Below are positions 1 to 10,775 of a DNA stretch of 64,000 bases, in pieces. Numbering within the stretch: the stretch's first letter is position 1; every line of letters begins with the position of its first letter. A model generated the notes under the pieces. It saw nothing but the letters and a program-made list of their open reading frames with translations. It ran no database searches and was not told the origin of the DNA. The stretch spans positions 25,176,899 through 25,240,898 of the forward strand of contig OZ024804.1 of NCBI GenBank assembly GCA_964017045.1, given 5' to 3'. The DNA comes from Omphiscola glabra. Its lineage: Eukaryota > Mollusca > Gastropoda > Lymnaeidae. The translations under genes were made by a program, and so were the position numbers.

Positions 1-1416
1 TCCGCTCTAAGTCGCTGCTTTCCCCGTCGTGCGTTTGATCACGTCTGCACTAAATTAAATCTATTGAGTGACAATAAAACCAAACATTGGTGGATACATG
101 GAGCGCCATCTGAAATTATTATAAATTATGCACCTCTTCTTGTATTTTACACGCACAACGTAACTACGTTGTCCGTGTTTATAATGTAAATGTTACACAG
201 GTATCTATACCTTTTCCAATCTCATATGTAAAGCACCTTAAGTGTATATCATGTCTTAATGTAATACTCAAGAGACACTTGTCTAAAGCATAGCTGTATA
301 GCTGTGACGAACTAAACCCTATTACCAGCAAACCACTCTTAAATACCCCTCGGCTGAACACATATGAACAGTGAGACAAGTCGATGAAGGGGTCACAGAG
401 TTTTTGAACCCGATACTTTGGTACCATCCATCAAATTTAATGGCGAGTGAGTAGCAGATGAGTTCTGTGGTGTTGGTCCCTGGCAGTTGTATCAATCAAC
501 TTTATGGTCTGCAAACATTGCTTGATTGTGGTGTAACTTTACATACCCATTAAACTCTTGTAGATCATTTTAGCGCTCGAAGCTCTGGTGACATATGTTA
601 AGGTATTCAAGATTCAGGCGGATGTCATTCAATTGTTTCGTATACAATGAGTCTAGATTAACTTTTTTTATCCTTAAATATATACTTCTCATACTTAAGA
701 CTCATTTAGACTAAACTATATTTTGATCTACATATATACATTTTCCATTAGGTGATTTGCATCAAAACTATACAATAAATTCTTTATATTTTTATATTTC
801 TACAAAACCGAAAAACAAATCTCGAATACCACTTTGATCGTTACTCCATCGGAGAGGAGCACGCAATGCCAGAGATCGAGAATAGGCACACTTTCATAGA
901 CAGGAAATTGCAATCAGCCAAATATGCCGTATGACCTAGATTGAGACATCCTACCCAGTCGCACGTGATTAGACACGGTTCACCGTCTCGTAAGAGAAAA
1001 ACCAAAAATACAGAAATAAGACAAGTGATGGAAAAATTGTCCGACAGGCGAAGCCCAAACTCCCTGGCTTTTTTCTAATATAAGGAACAAAAGATCACAC
1101 ACACTCAAAGTAGAACAGTTAATAAACAAATATACACTGTTACACCAAAGTAACGTTATAGCAGGCGTGATAACATAGGCATGAAACTGAATTTTACTCA
1201 GATAACTGTAGTAGTAGGGCTACTAGAGGAACAAATGAACGTCATCAGAAGTGTGCTTATTATAGATTCAGACAATAACAAAAAAACACAAATGACGTAA
1301 CGGCTTACGCTTTAAACAAAAGAAGTAGATTTAGTTGCACCAAAGAAATATACCGAATAAATGTCTACATCAGAATCGAAACCACCAAGTGAACTATTAC
1401 ACTTCGTTCAAATCTT

Positions 1417-1420
<4 letters not shown>

Positions 1421-1447
<27 letters not shown>
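1421..1447. repeat. (TA)n microsatellite
   Basis: Perfect TA dinucleotide run, about 13 units. Confidence 0.95.
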
Positions 1448-1451
<4 letters not shown>

Positions 1452-2049
1452 ACGGACCGTTATAGATGGAGAATTTAATCTCTGTTGTTTTGTCTAGGGC
1501 TCGTTCTAAAAACAGTCCATAATAAAGGACGATACCAAAGGTTAAAAATAATAACAAATAAAACGACAATTAAGGCCAGAGCTAATTACAATTAATAACT
1601 TGTTTAATTTGTGAACTTCAATTAAATAATAACAGCAAGAGAAAATATGATTAAAATTATAAACTTAGAGATTTGCTGGTACCGGTACTGTATATAAAAA
1701 TACAATAAGCACAAAATTGTACGAGGAAATAAAAATCTCTACACACAACAAAGTATAATGACACATAGCATGCCTCGTAATCAAAGAAAGGAAAATCTCT
1801 CTCGTGATTTATTCTTATCCCTTTTATATCAGTTTCAGATGATCATTCTGGAAAAAGGAATACGCAGTCTTACTGCTTCTCGCATTCTCTAGATCGTTCG
1901 ACCCTGTTCCACAGAAACGGACGATAGTAAACAAAAGTATCAACAAAGGGATATTTTTTTCTAGCCGCCCCAACACACGACGGACTTGAAAGAGTTCATG
2001 CACGTGGAAGGCGGGCAAAGCGTCTCAAAATACGTCATCCATTATAACA

Positions 2050-2095
2050 ATATATATATATATATATATAGAGATAGAGAGAGAGAGAGAGAGAT
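2050..2095. repeat. Compound (TA)n(GA)n microsatellite
   Basis: About ten TA units run straight into about twelve GA units. Confidence 0.95.
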
Positions 2096-2417
2096 AAATA
2101 ATTACACAATTTTGTTTAAATTTAATGATATCTGATCTTTTATGGCTATTTGACCATAGGCATGTAATGAAGGGGATGAAATACTATGACGAAAAAATAA
2201 TAACAGGATTTAGATTAATTACAATTATTTTTAAAATAAACGATTTTTAATTACTTTTAGTGTCAATCGCTGTCTTCCTGTAAGGACAATTCCACAAAAC
2301 ATTGTGCCCCTTATATTTCTGTCTTTTTACCAAAGTAAGAAACATGCATGGTTTATTTAACACAATTTAACTTCTCGACCTGAATCATAACTCTTATTTT
2401 ATATTTCCTGTCTGCAG

Positions 2418-4409
2418 ATCATCACGGGCCTGGTCATCTACCCGTTGGTGTGTTTCCCCGGAGTCGTCGGCAACATCCTGACGATCTTCGTGCTCTCCAG
2501 GCGAAACATGCAAACGTCCACCAACGCCTTCCTCAGCGCCCTGGCAGTGGCCGACTCCATCAAGCTCATCAACGACATCCTCTACTTCTTCGTCATCGTC
2601 TTCATGCGCACGTCGACGCGCCTGGGCAACATGTCCTACGGGTACCTGTATCCCTACGCGCACTTCGTGTTCAGCTTGTCCGTGTGCGTGTCGTCTTGGC
2701 TTACCGTGTCGGTGGCCGTGGAGAGGTACATCATGGTGTGCCACCCGACCCGCGCCAGGGCGATGTGGAGCAGAAGGCGCGCGGTCATTCTGTGCACGCT
2801 GATCTACGTGGTCATGACGTCGCTCGCCCTGCCGTCGGCGCTGAGGTACAGGACTATACGGTGCGTGGACAGGGCGACGAACGTGTCCAAGCTGGACGTG
2901 GAGCTCACCGAAATGTGGAAGAACAAGCTGTTTGTGACGTCATACACGTGGACGCAGAATCTCCTTCGCTCGATTATTCCTTTAATCGTGCTTGTCATCC
3001 TGAACACGTGCATCATATCCGCGCTGAGGCGCACCAAAGCAAAGCGCCGCAAAAATGCGCGCCACCGCGTCACCGTCATGATGATCGTGGTCATCTTGGC
3101 GTTTCTTATCTGCATAACCCCGGATGCCATTCTCTCCACCGTGTTTGGGTTCGGTTACCACGAGGCCGGATACCTTCCAAGGGGAATACGAGAGATCACA
3201 GACACTCTGCTGGCCATCAATGCCGGTGTGAATTTCTTGATCTACTGCGCTTTCAACCAGGTTTTTCGGAAGAGTTTCGCTCACATCTGCTGTCCCAACA
3301 CGCGGCAGACAAACACGTGGATGACAGAGCTCGACGAGTCCACGTACAGGCGTCTGTCGGAGGCAAAGTCACTCTTAATGTCCAATAATAACTCACCGCC
3401 CCGGCAGGACACTCCCCCGACCATCGCCACAGATAACTCACCGACAAGTTACAAAGGAATCGCGAACGGAAGGGGAGGGTCGTTGGATAATGCCTACGAC
3501 GTTAAAGGCGATCGAATCCAGGACGAAAGCGAAACGGGAAACACGAAAGGGTCTGACTCGTCGTCGGAAAACTCACAGCAGCACGGGGCACAGCAAAATA
3601 ACTCTCACACACACCAGCAGCACCGAACGTCTTCGAACGGTCTGAAGAAGTCCCGAAACAGCATCAAATGCAACCGCGCCAAACACCGCGCACACGTCAT
3701 GACGTGCAACGAGACGGCCGAGACGTTCCGGCGCAGTCGAACGTCGGAGTCCTCTTCGGATTACAATGACATCGAGCCAGACGAGACATCCGACAGTGGG
3801 TCGATGGACAATGAAGACAGCGGGACCAGCCAAGGGAACGTGCCGGCCGCCTTCTATAAGACTTCTCCCGTGTCGTCCTTCTACCAGAACCAGCTCATCA
3901 ACAAGGTCTGCAGCTGCGTGAACGAGCGCCAAGACCTGAGGACAAATTCGAGCGATTCGCTGAATGACGAGGAAAAACTCGAGAATCTGAGAACTTGCGA
4001 CGGCGCACGCGTGAACCTATCGTGTGGCGCCAGCGACGCGAACGATTTGTCCAAGTACAAGCCATGCCCCGAGAAAACATTAAAGGTGTGTTTCAAAGAC
4101 AGAATTCAACCGCGGAGGAAGAAGCACGCCTTAAGTGTTTCCTTTACGGACAGCAAAGACATTAACAAAGATCCCAGCAACTCACGAGGAGAAAACGAGA
4201 ACAGGGTCGTCAACCAAAGTTCGGGCACATCCAAAGATGAGGAGAGCTCTCGCCGAAAAGGAGGCGTTCGGTTCGACGCCGACACTGCTCTTGTGCAGAG
4301 GCCTACTGCAGAGGTCACCAACGATGAGAGGGTCAAGGATGTCGGTGATATAACGGAAAGTGTCAATCGCTTGAGTATTGGCGGGGAAATTCTTATGACG
4401 GACTTGTAG
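2418..4409 (+). CDS. Class A (rhodopsin-like) neuropeptide-type GPCR, 3' coding exon (partial)
   Basis: Seven-transmembrane peptide receptor acting at the plasma membrane. The exon opens after a consensus acceptor (tttcctgtctgcag, ending 2417) and reads 663 residues to TAG. Seen: TM1 with the GN pair, TM2 LAVADS, TM3 ending in ERY (2721-2729) in place of DRY, TM4, an ECL2 with Cys, TM5, a basic ICL3 (RRTKAKRRKNARHR), TM6, and TM7 with NFLIY (3231-3245) where most class A receptors have NPxxY. A CC pair in HICCPN could be palmitoylated. The NF variant and the LNxxVNFLIY-like context are common in FMRFamide/TRH-type receptors, so an FMRFamide-receptor-like role is the best guess; the ligand is not determinable. 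The Ser/Asp/Asn-rich tail of about 350 residues is very long for the class. The extracellular N terminus must lie on an upstream exon, not identified here. Confidence 0.9.
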   Translation: MITGLVIYPLVCFPGVVGNILTIFVLSRRNMQTSTNAFLSALAVADSIKLINDILYFFVIVFMRTSTRLGNMSYGYLYPYAHFVFSLSVCVSSWLTVSVAVERYIMVCHPTRARAMWSRRRAVILCTLIYVVMTSLALPSALRYRTIRCVDRATNVSKLDVELTEMWKNKLFVTSYTWTQNLLRSIIPLIVLVILNTCIISALRRTKAKRRKNARHRVTVMMIVVILAFLICITPDAILSTVFGFGYHEAGYLPRGIREITDTLLAINAGVNFLIYCAFNQVFRKSFAHICCPNTRQTNTWMTELDESTYRRLSEAKSLLMSNNNSPPRQDTPPTIATDNSPTSYKGIANGRGGSLDNAYDVKGDRIQDESETGNTKGSDSSSENSQQHGAQQNNSHTHQQHRTSSNGLKKSRNSIKCNRAKHRAHVMTCNETAETFRRSRTSESSSDYNDIEPDETSDSGSMDNEDSGTSQGNVPAAFYKTSPVSSFYQNQLINKVCSCVNERQDLRTNSSDSLNDEEKLENLRTCDGARVNLSCGASDANDLSKYKPCPEKTLKVCFKDRIQPRRKKHALSVSFTDSKDINKDPSNSRGENENRVVNQSSGTSKDEESSRRKGGVRFDADTALVQRPTAEVTNDERVKDVGDITESVNRLSIGGEILMTDL

Positions 4410-4692
4410 CAGTTTGAAACGTTTTTGACGTCATTTTATGTTTTATACAAAGTCTAATTAATTCTACATGTCTATTTATATATATTTATAATCTTACCCA
4501 CATTGAGATTACGTACCTTCAAATTTTCAATGTTGTTTTCTGGGATAAAATTTTAATTTTAATTTAGCTCATGTACTGCGTTCATTGAAAATCTCTTTTG
4601 GTTGTGATTACGCCCCCGAACATGGGCGGCGCCCCTGGGATTTGTGTCCAATTTTGAAATGATTATTACAATATACTTTTTTTTTTTTTTTA

Positions 4693-4698
4693 AATAAA
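4693..4698 (+). promoter_or_regulatory. Candidate poly(A) signal of the GPCR gene
   Basis: AATAAA about 285 bp after the GPCR stop codon, directly after a T-run. It is the first canonical hexamer noticed downstream; the cleavage site is not known. Confidence 0.4.
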
Positions 4699-5188
4699 TA
4701 AGAAGTTTCAAGTTTGGGTTATGTTAGCCTATGTTAACGTCTACATGTGCGAATGAATATCTGTTTGGTTTGTGTTAGCATATGTTAACGTTTACGTGTA
4801 AAGCTCCTCTGATGTAGGAATAGTTTTAAATTATGAGAACTTATTAGAAATATTTATTAAAAAATTATTGGTGTACATGCAGAGACCGAACACGTTTGTG
4901 AAGGCATTCAGATTTGGGGATACATATATTCGTTTTACTCCACAAATCTCTATATAAAGCAATCTGTTATGTACAAAAATTTAATTGAGAAAATGTTTGC
5001 GTCCGTATGATGCTAAAATATCATACAACCAGACAAGAGATCTCTTATCTTCTAAAATCGGGGTTGTAACGTGTAATTCTCTAAACAAATTGCCCAAGAG
5101 ATCACCAATGTCAGATTAACCCCTTATAATGTAATAAAACAATGTTTATGTGTACTTTTATTTATTTATTTTTGTAATCCAAAGTGTC

Positions 5189-5191
<3 letters not shown>

Positions 5192-5237
<46 letters not shown>
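5192..5237. repeat. (TA)n microsatellite, about 23 units
   Basis: Uninterrupted AT/TA alternation. Confidence 0.95.
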
Positions 5238-5239
<2 letters not shown>

Positions 5240-5767
5240 AAGCTTCACTTCACAATGACGGGTTGTCGCGCGGGGATGGCTTCTTTAGTAATGACTCGTT
5301 TACATTCGTTAAGGCTTCTTTGACTGGTTGCCGCTTGTGATGTATTCATTTATGCCTTTAGGGTTGCGTGTGTGAATTTGGTCATGGTATTCTTTTGTCT
5401 AGATATTCTATGAACTTGAAAAATATTATTTATTTTAAAATTATAATGGATATCTTAATCTTTCGCGATAATTTTGTTTTGTTGTTGTTGTTCTTGTTGT
5501 TATTTCTTACCATGGAACAATAAACTGCTCAAATTGACATGGTAAAAACTCATACATTAAGAAATTCTATAAAGAGAGATGAGACTCCAATGTCATGTGG
5601 AGCTTTATAAAATGCTTAGTTTTTGTCAATGTCAGTTTTATTTTAGCATTGGACAGGTAAAAATGGGATTGTATTACTTATTTACAATAATAATGCACAC
5701 CAGGGTATCAGCATGAAGGTGTGGACGTCTTAAAAGTGAGTCCAAGAATTCATATGCTGTTCAAAAC

Positions 5768-5963
5768 CTTAGCCCTATAGTGGCCAACCCATTACACTTT
5801 AGCGGCTAACCCACACCATTTTAGCAATGGAGTGGCCAACCCACAACACTTTAGCACTGGAGTGGCCAACCCACAAAACTTTAGCTCTGGAGTGGCCAAC
5901 CTGCAACTTTTTAGCACTGGAGTGGCCAAACCCAAGACACTTTAGTACTGGAGCGGCAAATCC
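5768..5963. repeat. 30-bp minisatellite, about 6.5 copies
   Basis: Units start near 5820, 5850, 5880, 5910 and 5941. Core: tttagcactggagtggccaa followed by a variable CA-rich part. The first two copies are more diverged. Confidence 0.85.
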
Positions 5964-7459
5964 AAATGGATTCTAGGGTCATTTTGTCTCGCTCGTGTTT
6001 TCTACACCTAATTAGTAAAAAAAATAATCCAATAAATACCTATTAAGCACTCTAGAGAAACTTTCCTTTCCAAACATTTAATTCACATAAGAAAAAAAAA
6101 ATTTAAAAATAAAATAATGCAAAACCTAAAGAAACATTTGTTTATATTTTTTTTCAATTAGCTCTAAAAATATTATTCTTATACACGAAATAAAGAAAAG
6201 TCGTCTTGCCATACAAGAAGCCTGAACAAGCTCATGGAAATCGATGGATGTCAGCAACGTCTACTCTGAAGATTAAAAAACAATACACGACCATTTATAA
6301 ACCTTGACATCAAATTGATTTTTAGTTTGAATCTGCCCCTTGTAGGCTTTACATTTTACTCATCAGAACTACAGAAGAATTGGAAAAAAAAGGGGGGGGG
6401 GGGTGGTTCTCAAAACATCACTCTGTGATTTAGTCATTTACTAACATAACTGTCATTATGCTAAGCGACATAATGTTTATGTAATTAAAATTGTATCCTA
6501 GGTTGTTGTGTCTTTTCTATATAACCTTCTTTCCCTTATCCCAAAGCGCTAGGCTGCTAGATCCAAGACCAGAAAGTGGGGTCAATTTAGGTCGAATCAT
6601 TATCAACCCGATAGAGCTCAATGAACTTCTTTGTTTTTTGTTTTTTTGTCTGTCATTTTTTTTTCATATTATATTAAAAATGTAAAGATGTGATATGAAA
6701 TATGTGCAATGTTTGCCGTGTGCTGACATTTTGATATGAAAAATGAAATTAAAAAAAACGGCTTATTCACTCTGCAGACTTTTTGCCTTCATGTCCTTTA
6801 CAAATACATGTTTGATGTGGGAAAAACCTGTGCGAGACGCACAACAAAGTGTTCAGAGTAGACACACACACATCTGGCTTGCATGCTGCAATATTTGTCT
6901 AACGGGGGGAGCCTGATCTAAACAAGTTGTGCTTTCAAAGTTAAATCTAATACTCGACCAGATATGACGATTGAATTCTGTTGCAGGCACGTTGAGGGTA
7001 AGGGTTGAGTAGCTGTGTGTGTGTGGGGGAGGGGGGGGGGGGGTTTCAGCGATATGTTGGCAATGCGATAGTTGGAAAAAAGGAGAAGAAAAAAAGGGGG
7101 GGGGGGGTGCATTCAGGTTTCAGAGTCATGTGGGAATAATCAACCAAACGAAAAATGGTAACAAGAAGATAGAAATCAGCCCTTCATTGAACCTAAGTAA
7201 GATTAGATTAGATTTTAAGAATTTTTTTACATTGTATACATTTAATGGAGAGTGCAGGAGAGTCTACACAGAAAGCAGTTGGTGGGGGTAGGAAATTACA
7301 TTCAACCCCCTCCCCTGCATTTTTTCAATTTCTCAAGTTAAACAAATTAATATCAGAAAGAAAACAATACGATAACTAAATGTTTTATTATTATTATTTT
7401 TATTATTTTTTAAGGAGGGTAGAATCTCTGTAACGAGGGGAAATAAATCCGATTATTTG
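5964..7459. other. Intergenic, no gene seen
   Basis: AT-rich. It includes homopolymer G runs near 6392, 7025-7043 and 7097-7108. The short ORFs over the G runs are low-complexity artefacts. Confidence 0.6.
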
Positions 7460-7533
7460 TCAGACTTATGAGTCGAATTGAAGTCGAACCCTCTTGTCAG
7501 ACTTATGAGTCGAATTGAAGTCGAACCCTCTTG
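7460..7533. repeat. Perfect 37-bp tandem duplication
   Basis: Two identical adjacent copies starting tcagacttatgagtcgaatt at 7460 and 7497, implying a recent duplication. Confidence 0.95.
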
Positions 7534-7830
7534 TATGGAACAACACATTTTGTTGAACGAGCAGCGACCCCACCACCACATTGATAAACGAATTTTTAAT
7601 CTTAAAATTTAAAACAAAATATCTACGCCAAATAAAAATAATAATTTAATTTTTGGATGATCACTGGATCTGAAAAACTATTCTCGTTATAAATATAAAA
7701 TATGTATTCTTTTTAATCAATATCATTATTTAAAAGTCAACATTCTTCTAACATTTTTTTTAAACTGAAAATTTCTGTGCAACTGTTTTTTTTATAGAGA
7801 ACTACTGAATTAGACGCCAATGTCATGTTT

Positions 7831-8083
7831 TGTATGATCCACGCTGTACACAATGTATGATCCACGCTGTACACAATGTATGATCCACGCTGTACACAAT
7901 GTATGATCCACGCTGTACACAATGTATGATCCACGCTGTACACAATGTATGATCCACGATGTACACAATGTATGATCCACGCTGTACACAATGTATGATC
8001 CACGCTGTACACAATGTATGATCCACGCTGTACACAATGTATGATCCACGCTGTACACAATGTATGATCCACGCTGTACACAA
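7831..8083. repeat. 23-bp minisatellite, 11 copies
   Basis: Unit tgtatgatccacgctgtaca + caa, almost perfectly homogeneous; one unit near 7947 has cacgatg for cacgctg. Because 23 is not a multiple of 3 and the unit lacks stops on the minus strand, all three minus frames stay open there. Those ORFs are artefacts of the array. Confidence 0.97.
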
Positions 8084-8679
8084 TGTACAAAGTTTAAGAT
8101 CGGGGGGAGGGCGGGGGGAGGAGGGAGGGGATTGGCTTCCACTACTTCCAAGAGAGCGATGTAGAGAAGTTAGTCGGTTGACGCTAATGTAGTGTGGTCA
8201 AGCGCTTCTTGACACAGTCCTCAAATTGTGTGCTGAACTAAACTCTGAATTGAACTAAATCGGTGTTCAAAATTATATGTTTTTATTTGTGTCTCACCCC
8301 ATTGAGTTAGTCTATATCTCAAATAAAAGAGGTAGGTTTGATGAATAGAATTGTTTTTTTTTAAATCTTATTATAACCAAGTGTTACCTAAAAGTTTGCG
8401 TACGATCGTACACCTATTTTCTTTATTTTAAAAAAGTCGTTCTTTAATCCCTGATTTATGTCTTTATAGAACTAAATTTTAGAACATTTTTATCTAGCTA
8501 ACTAGTTCAAGCCAGCCAACCATACGGGTGGCAATGCGTGAATTTAACGTCTACTAAATTATCTGAAAGCATGCACTCAAGTAACGCATGTGTTGGAAAG
8601 GAATATGTTCTATGAAATTTTAAAAAATCCATATATTTTGATCAATAAAATAATCTGATCTTGTCTTGTCTTTTATTAT
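8084..8679. other. Intergenic, no gene seen
   Basis: Begins with a G-rich patch (8101-8130), then ordinary AT-rich DNA. Confidence 0.6.
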
Positions 8680-8792
8680 CTTATATTACTCTCATGGTGA
8701 GTCGAGTATGCAACATTCTTATATTACTCTCACGGTGAGTCGAGTAAGCAACATTCTTATATTACTCTCATGGTGAGTCGAGCAAGCAACAT
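8680..8792. repeat. 38-bp tandem repeat, 3 copies
   Basis: Copies start at 8680, 8718 and 8756 with the core cttatattactctcatggtg; few substitutions between copies. Confidence 0.93.
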
Positions 8793-9756
8793 AACAACCT
8801 TTGCAAGCAGTCTGTGAAAATTGACATCCAAGGCCATATCCCTTTTGTAAGAGCTGAATGGGCGTTCAGTATAAACACCGTACGTCCTCCTGCAGTGCCG
8901 CACCATGTTGCGTCCATTATGTGACTAGTGAACAACACGCGCAATCCATTAAAGCTTTTCACTTTCCTAGGACCACCCGCATCTCCGAAATGCATTTTTT
9001 TTCAGACCTACACCATCTCAGGAACACATTTATCAAAAGACATTTCACACCATTCTTAATAATAACCGATATCTAATCACTTTAACATCGCATTACTACA
9101 ATAAGGATGAAATTGCATAGGCCTTTAAGCCAGAAACAAAGCAGTCTCGTGACTTTTAGAGGTCCCCCGCTACTTTATGCGTTTGTACCCCTCTACATTT
9201 AGAGTCGATAGTTTAATTTTTCTTTATACAGCATGCCTTTGAACCTCTTAAATATTCGAGACACCCTTAAGTCACAGAGGTTGCATTGCCCACGCCTCTG
9301 CTATGGTTAGAAGACATATAATATTAATGAGAACGTACATTCAAGATACGTATGCCAAGACATATCCATTTCATTTCTAAAGAATAGGCTGATATTACAG
9401 TGCAAGATCACGTGTTTAAAAAAAAACACACAAAAATAATACAATTATTTTAGAGCGCTGCAGTGCGATAGATCAAGAATGATCGGCGCGGGTTGTCTAC
9501 ATGAAAGATGGGAAACAATCACTTATCATGATAACAACAACAAATACTAGACGACAGAGGATACTTAACCTTGTTACTCGTCTGGCAATCGCTTTCCTAC
9601 AGACAAAAATAAACTATTTGTTTCTCCGAGTTATCGCACAGGACTTCTCGGATGTCTTTAGTTAAGCGGGATGTCATCTATTGATGCAATACGCGATGGG
9701 GCTTTGGGGACTGTCTGGTCCATGCGTCTTAATTAGAACACTAGACTTCCGGTGTT
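8793..9756. other. Intergenic, no gene seen
   Basis: No ORF with recognisable protein features and no transposon ends noticed. Confidence 0.55.
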
Positions 9757-10253
9757 GGGGTCGGGGCGTGATAGGCTGGGGGTGCGAGGGACTAGTAGTG
9801 TGAGGGGCTGGGGTGCGAGGGACTAGTGGTGTGAGGGGCTGGGGTGCGAGGGGCTAGTGGTGTGAGGGGATGGGGTGTTAGGGGCTAGTGTGTGAGGGGC
9901 TGGGGTGCGAGGGGCTGGTGTGTGAGGGGATGGGGTGAGAGGGACTAGTGGTGTGAGGGGCTGGGGTGTGAGGGGCTGGTGTGTGAGGGGCTGGTGTGTG
10001 AGGGGCTGGTGTGTGAGGGGATGGGGTGCGAGGGACTAGTGGTGTGAGGGGCTGGGGTGCGAGGGACTAGTGGTGTGATGGGCTGGGGTGTGAGGGGCTG
10101 GGGTGTGAGGGGCTGGGGTGTGAGGGGCTGGGGTGTGAGGGGCTGGGTGTGAGGGGCTGGCGTGTGAGGGCCTGGGGTGTGAGGGGCTGGGGTGTGAGGG
10201 GCTGGGGTGTGAGGGGCTGGGGTGTGAGGGGCTGGGGTGTGAGGGGCTGGGGT
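9757..10253. repeat. G-rich 15-bp minisatellite, about 33 units
   Basis: Unit ggggtgtgaggggct with variants (ggggtgcgagggact, agtggtgtgagg). It is strongly G/C strand-asymmetric and offers runs of four G every few bases, so G-quadruplex formation on the + strand is plausible. Being a multiple of three, it gives spurious repeat ORFs on both strands. Confidence 0.95.
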
Positions 10254-10261
10254 AGGGTTGT

Positions 10262-10432
10262 GCTTAGTGGCCGAGCGGTCAAAACTGACTCAAACCAAAT
10301 AACCGGTGGGCTGGAGCCGCTGGTCTCGGACGGCAACTTATCTAAGAGAAGGCAAACCCTGAATTCAAACCAGGAGCCAGAGCGATCAATAAATAGTTCG
10401 TGGGCCCTCAATATAAGAAGAAAAAGACTCGA
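10262..10432 (+). mobile_element. tRNA-headed SINE, copy A
   Basis: Starts with a tRNA Ser/Leu-like A box (tggccgagcggtc, near 10269). The body contains ggagccagagcgatcaataa and ends in an AAG/AAA-rich tail. The body matches copy B (22426-22655) at cggacggcaactta / ttggatgacaacta and the tail matches copy C (21839-21896). No acceptor-stem pairing is evident, so it is a retroposon rather than a tRNA gene. Confidence 0.65.
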
Positions 10433-10560
10433 GGTAGGTGTGTAAATGCATATGAACTTTTATTACGACTGAGTAAGGATCCTGTACTCGTAGCTCCCTT
10501 GTTACTTGTGGCTAACAATGAACTAATGCTATTACGTAAACATATATTACCACGAAATGA

Positions 10561-10775
10561 ATTGTAGTGGATGTCTATGTCAAAGAACTGTAGTGAAAGT
10601 CTTCATCTTGGAACATGAACTGTAGTGAAGGTCTTCATCTTGGACCATGAACTATAGTGAAGGTCTTTTTCAATGAACCGATGTTAAAGTTTTCATCTGG
10701 GACAGTGTACCTTAGTGTAGGTCTTCATCTTGGACCATGAACTGTAGTGAAGGTCTTTTTCTATGAACTGTAGTG
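10561..10775. repeat. Degenerate tandem repeat of about 33 bp
   Basis: Recurring gaactgtagtgaaggtcttc followed by atcttggaccat, with several truncated or diverged copies. Confidence 0.8.

Larger units (their letters stand above)
1..2417. other. Non-coding stretch upstream of the GPCR exon (probably intron)
   Basis: AT-rich with no ORF that shows protein-family features. It contains a (TA)n tract at 1421-1447 and a compound (TA)n(GA)n tract at 2050-2095. The 3' edge is the splice acceptor of the GPCR exon, so at least part of it should be intron. Confidence 0.6.
4410..5767. other. GPCR 3' UTR and intergenic DNA
   Basis: No coding signal. It holds the candidate poly(A) hexamer at 4693 and a long (TA)n run at 5192-5237. 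Confidence 0.6.

Noticed and set aside
2450..3388. Alternative-frame ORFs of up to 312 residues over the GPCR exon
   Set aside because: Shadow frames in a GC-rich coding exon; only one frame shows the seven-helix pattern and motifs.
7737..8151. Three overlapping minus-strand ORFs of 86-117 residues
   Set aside because: All are translations of the 23-bp minisatellite in different frames.
10067..10445. Gly/Trp/Val-rich and Pro/Leu/Thr-rich repeat ORFs
   Set aside because: The two strands of the 15-bp G-rich minisatellite.
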